Below are positions 1 to 6,144 of a DNA stretch of 7,353 nucleotides, one piece after another. Each line of letters starts with the position of its first letter. Within the stretch, counting starts at the first letter, position 1. This stretch comes from Pedobacter sp. (GTDB taxonomy: Bacteria > Bacteroidota > Bacteroidia > Sphingobacteriales > Sphingobacteriaceae): NCBI GenBank assembly GCA_030149995.1, contig JASLGV010000329.1, positions 1 through 7,353 on the forward strand, read 5' to 3'. Under the pieces are notes generated by a model that was given only the letters and a program-made list of their open reading frames with translations, was not told the origin of the DNA and did not search any database. The position numbers and the translations under genes are program-made.

Positions 1-47
1 TAAAAAACACCTCCCAACGAAAGGAAGAACTTCAACATACATAATTT
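1..47 (+). repeat. 3' tail of a further repeat copy, cut by the window edge
   Basis: The first 47 bases match the junction between adjacent copies of the array at 2147-3440: an A-rich run, a CCCAACGAAAGGAAGAAC-like stretch, then TCAACATA and AATTTT leading directly into the next copy. At least one more copy therefore lies upstream of the window, and the copy at 48-250 is the last of an upstream array and not a solitary element. Strand is given by the orientation shared with all other copies. Confidence 0.85.
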
Positions 48-250
48 TATAACCCGAATAAATAACGTGAAGAACCATTCGTTATCCTATAAATTCGGCC
101 TTGGACTGTTGGGTAGCAGCAAATAGCCAAAGCACATACACCCATAGAACAGGACGCAGCCGATGACTTTTGCTTCCTTTTGGTCATTCAAAAGGAAGAT
201 GCCCCTCCGGCAAAGAGGAGAATAAAAAACTCATCCCAACGAAGGAAGGA
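48..250 (+). repeat. Upstream full copy of the ~218-bp structured repeat (last of an upstream array)
   Basis: This copy is collinear with the six downstream copies and clearly the same sequence by eye. It shows the unit's inverted repeats: CCGAAT (54-59) with ATTCGG (93-98) enclosing ATAACG (62-67) with CGTTAT (80-85); a long-range stem of CTGTT-GGGT (about 106-114) with ACCC-ATA-GAACAG (140-152); the perfect 10-bp hairpin CTTCCTTTTG (173-182) with CAAAAGGAAG (189-198); and a short CCTC/GAGG hairpin near 204-219. Its 5' arm at about 105-111 lacks one base found in the downstream copies (CCTGTTC becomes ACTGTT). Its 3' end changes from the internal-junction sequence to GAAGGAAGGATGCTAAACA, resembling the end of the last downstream copy. 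The following 251-369 holds no gene that I can recognise. Confidence 0.92.
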
Positions 251-369
251 TGCTAAACACCTCAATAGTTAGTAAACGCTTACAGACTTAACAATCCACG
301 ACGAAACCAAATCCTTCTTTCCTCAAAATAACAGCATCAACTTTTTTATTAAACTACAACTTCTTCAAT

Positions 370-377
370 TATCTTTG
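370..377 (+). promoter_or_regulatory. Candidate Bacteroidota -7 promoter element for the ABC-F gene
   Basis: TATCTTTG matches the Bacteroidota sigma-factor -7 consensus TAnnTTTG exactly. It lies 26 bp before the ABC-F start codon, which would give a leader of roughly 20 nucleotides. The expected -33 TTG element about 20 bp further upstream is not evident; only the T-rich stretch at 341-350 is there. The leader is A-rich with no Shine-Dalgarno sequence, as is usual in this phylum. The match is seen directly; promoter activity is inferred. Confidence 0.5.
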
Positions 378-403
378 CGGCTCAATTAAAAAAGAATAAA
401 ACA

Positions 404-2035
404 TTGATCGACGTAAATAACATCTCCGTATCATTTGGCGGCACCACATTGTTTAGCGATGTATCCTTTTCCATCAACGAAAACGACAAAATTGCCCTCA
501 TGGGTAAAAATGGTGCGGGCAAATCCACTTTATTAAAAATTATTGCAGGTGCAGGCAAGGCCACTACCGGCCACATCTCTGGCCCGAAAGAAGCCGTAAT
601 TGCCTACTTACCGCAGCACCTGCTTACGGAAGATGACGTAACGGTTTTTGAAGAAACTTCCAAAGCATTCAGCGAAGTGTACCAGATGCGCGATGAACTG
701 GAAAGCTTAAATGAGCAGTTAAACATCCGTACCGACTACGATACCGACGATTACATGAAATTGATTGAACGCGTATCAGAACTAAGTGAAAAGTTTTATT
801 CTATAGAAGATGTAAACTACGATGCAGCCGTCGAAAAAGTATTAAAAGGCCTTGGTTTCTTGCGTTCAGACTTTACCCGTCAAACTTCTGAATTTTCTGG
901 TGGATGGCGTATGCGGATTGAGCTGGCTAAAATCCTGTTGAAAAAACCCGATCTGATCCTGCTCGATGAGCCAACCAACCACATGGACATCGAAAGTATC
1001 CAGTGGCTGGAAGACTTCCTGATCAACTCGGCCAAAGCGGTAATCGTTATCTCCCACGACCGTGCCTTTGTAGACAACATCACCAACCGCACCATTGAGG
1101 TCACCATGGGCCGTATTTACGATTACAAAGCAAAATACACGCATTACCTGCAATTACGTAAGGAGCGTCGTGAACACCAGTTAAAAGCCTATGAAGAGCA
1201 GCAACGTTTCATTGCCGACAACCAGGAATTCATTGATCGTTTTAAAGGTACCTACTCCAAAACATTGCAGGTACAATCGCGCGTCAAGATGCTGGAGAAA
1301 CTGGAGGTTATACAGGTAGACGAAGTAGACAACTCTGCCCTGCGATTAAAATTTCCGCCTTCACCACGTTCGGGAAATTATCCGGTAATTGTCGAAGAAC
1401 TCACCAAGGCCTATGGCGAACATGTGGTTTTTCAGAAAGCTTCCATGGTTATTGAGCGCGGACAAAAGGTTGCTTTTGTAGGTAAAAACGGTGAAGGTAA
1501 ATCCACCATGATCAAGGCCATTATGGGCGAAATTGATTATGAAGGAGAACTAAAAATTGGGCACAACGTGAAAATCGGTTACTTTGCCCAGAACCAGGCT
1601 GCCTTACTGGATGGAGATCTGACCGTTTTTGATACCATCGATCAGATTGCAGTAGGCGATGTACGCGTAAAAATTAAAGATTTACTGGGTGCATTTATGT
1701 TCAGCGGCGACGATATGACTAAAAAGGTAAAAGTTTTATCAGGTGGAGAAAAAACACGTTTAGCCATGATTAAGCTTTTATTAGAACCTGTAAACGTTTT
1801 AATTCTCGATGAGCCAACCAACCACCTGGATATGAAAACCAAAGACATCATCAAAGATGCCCTGCGCGATTTTGATGGCACCTTGATCCTGGTATCGCAC
1901 GACAGGGATTTCTTAGATGGCCTGGCCGAGAAGGTATTCGAATTTGGCAACAAACGTGTCCGCGAACACTTCGAAGACATTAAAGGTTTCTTAGCCTATA
2001 AAAAAATGGATACCCTGAAAGAGATCGAAAAGTAA
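404..2035 (+). CDS. ABC-F family ATP-binding cassette protein (ribosome-associated type)
   Basis: 543-aa cytosolic protein with two ABC ATPase domains and no membrane segments, the layout of ABC-F translation factors that bind the ribosomal E site. Domain 1: Walker A GKNGAGKST (34-42), signature SGGW (165-168), Walker B ending LLDEP with Glu189, and His218 of the H-loop. Domain 2: Walker A GKNGEGKST (360-368), signature LSGGE (445-449), Walker B LILDEP with Glu470, and His499. The charged linker at about 240-310 (YKAKYTHYLQLRKERRE, then QSRVKMLEKLE) is the family's tRNA-contacting P-site motif region. There is no Uup-like C-terminal coiled-coil extension, and the length resembles YbiT/YkpA-type members. 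The start is TTG: the in-frame stretch back to the stop at 350-352 has no ATG, and the usual N-terminus (IxVNNISVSFGG) begins here. It is a single-gene unit with its own promoter and terminator, flanked by repeats. The paralog, and whether it protects against an antibiotic, cannot be told; housekeeping is more likely. Confidence 0.95.
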   Translation: MIDVNNISVSFGGTTLFSDVSFSINENDKIALMGKNGAGKSTLLKIIAGAGKATTGHISGPKEAVIAYLPQHLLTEDDVTVFEETSKAFSEVYQMRDELESLNEQLNIRTDYDTDDYMKLIERVSELSEKFYSIEDVNYDAAVEKVLKGLGFLRSDFTRQTSEFSGGWRMRIELAKILLKKPDLILLDEPTNHMDIESIQWLEDFLINSAKAVIVISHDRAFVDNITNRTIEVTMGRIYDYKAKYTHYLQLRKERREHQLKAYEEQQRFIADNQEFIDRFKGTYSKTLQVQSRVKMLEKLEVIQVDEVDNSALRLKFPPSPRSGNYPVIVEELTKAYGEHVVFQKASMVIERGQKVAFVGKNGEGKSTMIKAIMGEIDYEGELKIGHNVKIGYFAQNQAALLDGDLTVFDTIDQIAVGDVRVKIKDLLGAFMFSGDDMTKKVKVLSGGEKTRLAMIKLLLEPVNVLILDEPTNHLDMKTKDIIKDALRDFDGTLILVSHDRDFLDGLAEKVFEFGNKRVREHFEDIKGFLAYKKMDTLKEIEK

Positions 2036-2061
2036 TTTCTAAACGGTTTAAATAGCATTAT

Positions 2062-2094
2062 AAAAGCAGTAATCGACCAAGGTTACTGCTTTTT
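2062..2094 (+). terminator. Intrinsic terminator of the ABC-F gene
   Basis: An 11-bp perfect stem, AAAAGCAGTAA (2062-2072) with TTACTGCTTTT (2083-2093), has a 10-nt loop and its 3' arm runs into T5 (2090-2094). It lies 27 bp after the ABC-F stop codon. It should separate ABC-F transcription from the repeat array that begins 53 bp further on. Confidence 0.87.
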
Positions 2095-2146
2095 ATGTAA
2101 ATATGTAATTTCTCATTGCCAGGCTGAATGCAGCAAAGTATCCTTC

Positions 2147-2365
2147 TATAACCCGAATGAATAACGTGAAGAACCATTCGTTACCCTATAAATTCGGCCC
2201 TGGCCTGTTCGGATAGCAGCAAATAGCCAAAGCATATACACCCATAGAACAGGACGCAGCCGATGACTTTTGCTTCCTTTTGATCATTCAAAAGGAAGAT
2301 GCCACTCCGGCATAGAGGAGAATAAAAAACGCATCCCAACGAAAGAAAGAACCTCAACATAATTT
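2147..2365 (+). repeat. Array copy 1 of 6
   Basis: First downstream copy, entered abruptly from unique sequence (…GTATCCTTC). Long-range stem 5' arm CCTGTTC at 2204-2210, followed by GGAT in place of GGGT. The third hairpin is intact (2273-2298), with its loop changed from GTCATT to ATCATT. Together with the start of the next copy it happens to hold a 71-codon leftward open frame (2181-2396) that is not preserved in the other copies I followed. Confidence 0.92.
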
Positions 2366-2586
2366 TATAACCCGAATAGATAACGTGAAGAACCATTCGT
2401 TACCCTGTAAATTCGGGCTTGGCCTGTTCGGGTAGCAGAAAATAGCCAAAGCATATACACCCATAGAACAGGACGCAGCCGATGACTTTTGCTTCCTTTT
2501 GGTCATTCAAAAGGAAGATGCCCTTCCGGCATAAAGGAGATAAAAAAACATCCTGACAAAAGGAAGAACCTCAACATACAAAATTT
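2366..2586 (+). repeat. Array copy 2 of 6
   Basis: Longest unit (221 bp). The third hairpin is perfect (2492-2517). Local changes include GCAGAAAATAG for GCAGCAAATAG in the long-range loop and a modified 3' junction (CATCCTGACAAAAGGAAG), so the junction is the most variable segment of the unit. Confidence 0.92.
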
Positions 2587-2803
2587 TATAACTCGAATAA
2601 ATAGCGTGAAGAACCATTCGTTACCTTATAATTCGGCCCTGGCCTGTTCGGGTAGCAGGAAATAGCCAAAGCATAAACACCCATAGAACAGGACGCTGCC
2701 GATGACTTTTGCTTCCTTTTGGTCATTCAAAAGGAAGATGCCACTCCGGCAGAGAGGAGAATAAAAACTCATCCCAACGAAATAAAGAACCTCAACATAA
2801 TTT
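2587..2803 (+). repeat. Array copy 3 of 6
   Basis: The inner stem of the first hairpin is ATAGCG opposite CGTTAC, so one A-T pair has become G·T (G·U in RNA read rightward). The third hairpin is perfect (2712-2737). The long-range loop has GCAGGAAATAG and GCATAAACAC variants. Confidence 0.92.
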
Positions 2804-3021
2804 TATAACCCGAATAAATAGCGTGAAGAACCATTCGTTATCCTATAATCGGTCTTGGCCTGTTCGGGTAGCAGCAAATAGCCCCAAAGCACATACACCC
2901 ATAGAACAGGACACAGCCGATGAATTTTGCTTCCTTTTGGTCATTCAAAAGGAAGATGCTCCTCCGGCATAGAGGAGAATAAAAAACGCATCCTGGCGAA
3001 AGAAAGAGACTCAACATACTT
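2804..3021 (+). repeat. Array copy 4 of 6
   Basis: The inner stem of the first hairpin is ATAGCG opposite CGTTAT, again with a G·T pair. A two-base insertion (AGCCCCAAAG) lies in the long-range loop and a two-base loss in the outer ATTCGG arm, while the third hairpin (2930-2955) stays perfect. Substitutions GACACAGCC and GATGAATTTTG are shared with copy 5, suggesting those two are the closest relatives. Confidence 0.92.
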
Positions 3022-3237
3022 TATAACCCGAATAAATAACGTGAAGAACCATTCGTTACCCTATAAATTCGGCCCTGGCCTGTTCGGATAGCAGCAAATA
3101 GCCAAAGCACATACACCCATAGAACAGGACACAGCCGATGAATTTTGCTCCTTTTTGGTCATTCTTAAAAGGAAGATGCCCCTCCGGCAGAGAGGATAAT
3201 AAAAAACTCATCCCAAAGAAAGAAACTCAACATACTT
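3022..3237 (+). repeat. Array copy 5 of 6
   Basis: This is the only copy in which the third hairpin is altered. It reads TCCTTTT (3149-3155) opposite AAAAGGA (3167-3173), so a 7-bp stem with an 11-nt loop replaces the usual 10 bp and 6 nt. It shares GACACAGCC and GATGAATTTTG with copy 4. Confidence 0.92.
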
Positions 3238-3440
3238 TATAACCCGAATAAATAACGTGAAGAACCATTCGTTACCCTATAAATTCGGCCTTCGCCTGTT
3301 CGGGTAGCAGCAAATAGCCAAAGCACATACACCCATAGAACAGGACGCAGCCGATGACTTTTGCTTCCTTTTGGTCATTCAAAAGGAAGATGCCTCTCCG
3401 GCATAGAGGAGAATAAAAAACGCATGCCAACGAAGGAAGT
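3238..3440 (+). repeat. Array copy 6 of 6 (terminal copy)
   Basis: The third hairpin is perfect (3364-3389). The 3' end departs from the internal junction and reads GAAGGAAGTATCTAAATAAC before unique sequence, much like the end of the copy at 48-250 (GAAGGAAGGATGCTAAACAC). This suggests a shared terminal boundary. The exact right edge is uncertain by about 15 bp. Confidence 0.88.
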
Positions 3441-3483
3441 ATCTAAATAACTTAATTTTTCACTGTTAACGAATAAAAAAATT

Positions 3484-3529
3484 AAATAAGAAAAGCCACA
3501 ACAACACCATTACCTGGTGCGCTGTGGCT
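3484..3529 (-). terminator. Intrinsic terminator of the leftward protease operon
   Basis: A two-part hairpin pairs AGCCACA (3494-3500) with TGTGGCT (3523-3529), enclosing CACC (3505-3508) with GGTG (3516-3519) around a 7-nt loop. Read leftward, the stem is followed by TTTTCTTATT (3493-3484), a good U-rich tract. It lies about 78 bp after the aspartyl protease stop. Read rightward it has no T-run, so it serves the minus strand only. The rest of 3441-3606 shows nothing else I recognise. Confidence 0.85.
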
Positions 3530-3606
3530 AATAAGAGACGTTTTACAATACGCATCCAATCACCTGCTGATTAAAAAATGATTGCGAGTAAACATATATG
3601 CAACCA

Positions 3607-4584
3607 TTACTTTTCAATCAGTGCATGCGCATCCCCTTTAAAAGAAAAGGACGCCAGGTAGTTTTTATTCGGTTGTAAATAAATCATTTTGGCACCATAA
3701 TCCAGTATTACATGGAAATGACTGATGACAGCTGTCCCCAGAATTCCCAGGTAACCATCTTTGGCTACTGCCGCTTCGTTTATTGTTAAACTGACCGGCA
3801 TGCGTCCAAATTCAAAGCCATTGAAATGCATGGAATTAATTTTAGCCAGGCGTTCGTCTGTGGCAACGTTGAGCCCCCGACCACGGTGTGGTACCATTTT
3901 TCCTAACTTTGTTTCCAGCTGGTGAAATTTACTGTAAGGCGCACTGATGAGTAACGTACCCGCATTTCCCAGGTCGAACATTGTTTTGCCCGTAAATGTT
4001 TCTCCATTATTCAGTACAATTGATACAGGAAACCGCGGAATCTCAATGCCTTTACTAAATTCGAAAGGAATGGCTGCAAAACCCGTTGTATCAACCTGTT
4101 GAATCGCGGGATAAAAAGAAAGCAACTGCTCTTCAAAATCAATTTTAGTTACATACTTATTCAGCACGTCTAAGCCAATAATTCCATCCAGGTGAATTCC
4201 TAAATCGGTAGAAAGGTTTTTAAAATCAATCAGCACCAGGTTTACATGCTTAACCGGAAGGTTGCCAACCTGCAGATTCTGACCATTTAACATCAAATAC
4301 TGCTGGGCGCCGCCAGCACCGGTTACGGAAACCTGCTGTACATCTTTTGTCCGGATGCCGGCACGTACTGCTGCAGCCGAGTCTAAAGAACTGACGGTTG
4401 CTCCTGTATCGAAAACAAATTGCAAGCTATCCTGTTGCCCTACCCGAACCCGGATCAATACATGTCCGTTTTGCATTTGGAAGGGAATTTGTGCTGTCTG
4501 CGCAGTTGCTGCGCACACCTGCAACAAGAGCAGACAAATCCACAAAACCGTTAAGTAAGCGTGGTTATATTTTTTAGAGATCAT
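3607..4584 (-). CDS. Exported pepsin/retropepsin-like aspartyl protease
   Basis: 325-aa protein predicted to hydrolyse peptide bonds outside the cytoplasm. An N-terminal signal peptide (hydrophobic core about 10-27, VCAATAQ) is followed by two similar lobes. Lobe 1 has VFDTGATVSSL with Asp59-Thr-Gly, then DGIIGLDVL (133-141). Lobe 2 has MFDLGNAGTLLIS with Asp204-Leu-Gly, then GYLGILGTAVISHF (277-290) and VILDY. The two D-x-G plus hydrophobic-Gly pairs follow the order of the active-site and psi-loop motifs of pepsin-fold enzymes. The second site has Leu for the usual Thr/Ser but keeps the Asp. I start at the ATG at 4584 because it directly follows the upstream stop (TAAAATG) and opens with a good signal peptide. 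An in-frame ATG at 4626 would add 14 unlikely residues overlapping the upstream gene. It is last in the operon before the terminator. Substrate unknown. Confidence 0.85.
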   Translation of the reverse strand: MISKKYNHAYLTVLWICLLLLQVCAATAQTAQIPFQMQNGHVLIRVRVGQQDSLQFVFDTGATVSSLDSAAAVRAGIRTKDVQQVSVTGAGGAQQYLMLNGQNLQVGNLPVKHVNLVLIDFKNLSTDLGIHLDGIIGLDVLNKYVTKIDFEEQLLSFYPAIQQVDTTGFAAIPFEFSKGIEIPRFPVSIVLNNGETFTGKTMFDLGNAGTLLISAPYSKFHQLETKLGKMVPHRGRGLNVATDERLAKINSMHFNGFEFGRMPVSLTINEAAVAKDGYLGILGTAVISHFHVILDYGAKMIYLQPNKNYLASFSFKGDAHALIEK

Positions 4585-4585
4585 T

Positions 4586-6067
4586 TTACTTCCTGTTTTC
4601 GGCGAGTTTAAAAGCCTGGTAAGCATTTACAACGCCGCCGGTTTTACATTTTTCTTTCAGCGCAGCCGATTGCTGAACAGACTGCATGATGATGTTGCGT
4701 ACTTCAATGGCTGTAAGGGTAGGTTTAAATGCAAACAGCATAGCAGCCAGTCCAGTTACAACAGGTGCGGCCATACTGGTACCACTGTCGTATGCATAGC
4801 CCGAACGCAAAGCTGTTGAATAAATATCCTGCCCGGGTGCAAAAACATCGACACTTTGCTTTCCATAATTCGAAAAATCCAGGGCCAGATGCGCATCATC
4901 TTTCGTGCCTGAGGCACCTACTTCGATCCAGTTGGCCGGCCGTTCAGCAAGCTTTCCGGCTGAAGCCACCCAGGCCTTATCCACATCCTGTGCCTGGTTG
5001 CCTGCCGCATGTACCACCAACACCTGCTTTTCCTGTGCATACAAAATGGCTTCCAATACCAGTCCCTTTAGCAGAAAAGTACTTTGTCCAAAACTGATAT
5101 TAATAACCCGCGCACCATGATCAACGGCATAACGGATGGAAGCAGCAATGCGTTTGGAAGAAACATCGTCCTGGCCGGCCAGCGTTAAGCCCCCCTGCTC
5201 CTGGTTCCCCTCGAGGTTTAGGGGGGCGATGCACCTCAAAACCATGATCCGCGCTGCATCTGCCACCCCATTCAATCCGAGGTTGTTACCCCGGATGGCT
5301 CCAATAATGCCGGCAATATGCGTACCATGGTAGGCACCCGGCCCACCGCTTTGCAATTCATAATCCTGCTTTTCATAATAATCCAGTTCAGCCTGGTACT
5401 GAACCTGTATCCGTTCCAGCAGCTGCTGTTTATAGTTCAGATAAGTTGGATACTTCTTTAAACCGTATACCAGGTCTTTCTGCAATTCGTACTCCGTTTT
5501 GTTTTGCGGAATAAAATTCCGGAAATCCGTTTCAATGGGATTGGTTTTCCCCATGCCATTCAGCATCTGTTTCAGCGTTTCATTCAACTGTTTGGCATAT
5601 TTGAGTTTATACCTGGCTGGCGCCAGTTTTTCATCCAGCGCCTTTTGAATCGCATCCATACTTTTACCCTTCCTTTTAGCATCTTTCAGTTCTTTACTAA
5701 GAGCCATCAGGTCAAATTCAGGATCACCTGCAGCCATGGCGCTGTAAAAATTCCAACCGTGCACATCATCTGTAAAACCATCCCGGTCATCATCCACCTG
5801 GTTATCCGGAAGCTCTCCCGGATTCTTCCAGATTTTACCCTTCAGATCCGGATGTTTAACATCCACACCGCCATCCAGAACAGCCACCACAACGGGCTTT
5901 AATTTTTTTCCTTTTAGCAGTTCCTGGTATACTTTTTCCATACTGATTCCAAAATAACCATCCTTTTGTAAGTCCATCAGCTGCCAGTTAACCGGCGGCT
6001 TTGGATTTTCCTGGGCCAATGCCCCCATGCTTAAAAACAGTAAGCAACAACAAATTTTATAGATCAT
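4586..6067 (-). CDS. Secreted S8 (subtilisin-like) serine protease
   Basis: 493-aa endopeptidase with all subtilase catalytic landmarks: Asp65 (VVAVLDGGVD), His247 (HGTHIAGIIGA), oxyanion Asn357 (HAAGNQ) and Ser431 (GTSMAAP). The N-terminal signal peptide (CCCLLFLSMGALA) suggests cleavage near residue 18-19. An Asp-rich stretch (DDDRDGFTDDVHGWNF, 92-107), probably metal-binding, follows the Asp site as in many Bacteroidota homologs. Asp and His are 182 residues apart because of a long Lys/Glu/Leu-rich, probably helical insert (about 115-240). The short segment before Asp65 is too small to be a classic I9 propeptide. The C-terminus stops soon after the catalytic fold (NAYQAFKLAENRK), with no sorting domain. 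The stop codon is one base from the aspartyl protease start, so the two are translationally coupled. The lipoprotein gene lies 77 bp upstream with no obvious promoter between. Confidence 0.94.
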   Translation of the reverse strand: MIYKICCCLLFLSMGALAQENPKPPVNWQLMDLQKDGYFGISMEKVYQELLKGKKLKPVVVAVLDGGVDVKHPDLKGKIWKNPGELPDNQVDDDRDGFTDDVHGWNFYSAMAAGDPEFDLMALSKELKDAKRKGKSMDAIQKALDEKLAPARYKLKYAKQLNETLKQMLNGMGKTNPIETDFRNFIPQNKTEYELQKDLVYGLKKYPTYLNYKQQLLERIQVQYQAELDYYEKQDYELQSGGPGAYHGTHIAGIIGAIRGNNLGLNGVADAARIMVLRCIAPLNLEGNQEQGGLTLAGQDDVSSKRIAASIRYAVDHGARVINISFGQSTFLLKGLVLEAILYAQEKQVLVVHAAGNQAQDVDKAWVASAGKLAERPANWIEVGASGTKDDAHLALDFSNYGKQSVDVFAPGQDIYSTALRSGYAYDSGTSMAAPVVTGLAAMLFAFKPTLTAIEVRNIIMQSVQQSAALKEKCKTGGVVNAYQAFKLAENRK

Positions 6068-6114
6068 ATTTTTTGTGTGTTAAGGTGTTTGCTGCTGCAA
6101 TTCAATAACCGCGG

Positions 6115-6137
6115 CCGTGTCCCATCCTTCAACACGG
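6115..6137. other. Intergenic inverted repeat between lipoprotein and subtilase genes
   Basis: CCGTGT (6115-6120) pairs with ACACGG (6132-6137) around an 11-nt loop. Read rightward it is followed by TTTTATTTT; read leftward, the direction of the genes, it is not followed by T-residues. It is therefore unlikely to terminate the operon, and could be a weak hairpin in the intercistronic mRNA. Role unknown. Confidence 0.35.
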
Positions 6138-6144
6138 TTTTATT

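Larger units (their letters stand above)
2147..3440 (+). repeat. Tandem array of six ~218-bp structured repeats
   Basis: Six head-to-tail copies start with TATAAC at 2147, 2366, 2587, 2804, 3022 and 3238, giving periods of 219, 221, 217, 218 and 216 bp. Every unit has the same order: a CCGAAT/ATTCGG hairpin enclosing ATAACG/CGTTAY; a long-range stem CCTGTTCGGGT with ACCCATAGAACAGG; the hairpin CTTCCTTTTG-GTCATT-CAAAAGGAAG; a CCTC/GAGG mini-hairpin; then GAATAAAAAA and a variable purine-rich junction. Unit lengths are not multiples of three and small indels shift all frames, so this is not a repetitive protein gene. No transposase, direct-repeat/spacer CRISPR pattern or tRNA-like segment is visible. 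No promoter is clear inside the unit. The 1.29-kb stretch contains no credible gene. The strand is a convention based on the collinear orientation; the transcribed strand is unknown. Confidence 0.95.

Noticed and set aside
866..1153. Leftward open frames inside the ABC-F gene (also 382-576, 880-1107 and 1642-1980)
   Set aside because: They are antisense shadows of a gene whose forward product carries all the ABC motifs; their proteins resemble nothing recognisable.
2181..2396. Leftward 71-codon open frame within the repeat, with a hydrophobic stretch (VIGCVLFYGCICFGYLLL)
   Set aside because: The same frame read from the start codon of the neighbouring copies hits stops early (TGA after the TCGTTGGGA-like segment, or after AAAGTATGT), and indels between copies are not multiples of three. 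It is an accident of one copy.
2709..2972. Rightward 87-codon open frame crossing array copies 3 and 4
   Set aside because: It spans a repeat junction, starts inside a hairpin, and is not maintained in the other units.
2147..3440. CRISPR array
   Set aside because: The repeated unit is the full ~218-bp period with no unique spacers, and no cas genes are present.
2147..3440. Integron attC sites or cassette array
   Set aside because: The GTTRRRY core is not found at the expected place (the copies read GTTAYCC), there are no cassette genes between units, and no integrase is in view.
4355..5902. Several rightward open frames opposite the two protease genes
   Set aside because: They lie entirely antisense to genes with intact catalytic motifs and lack protein-like features.
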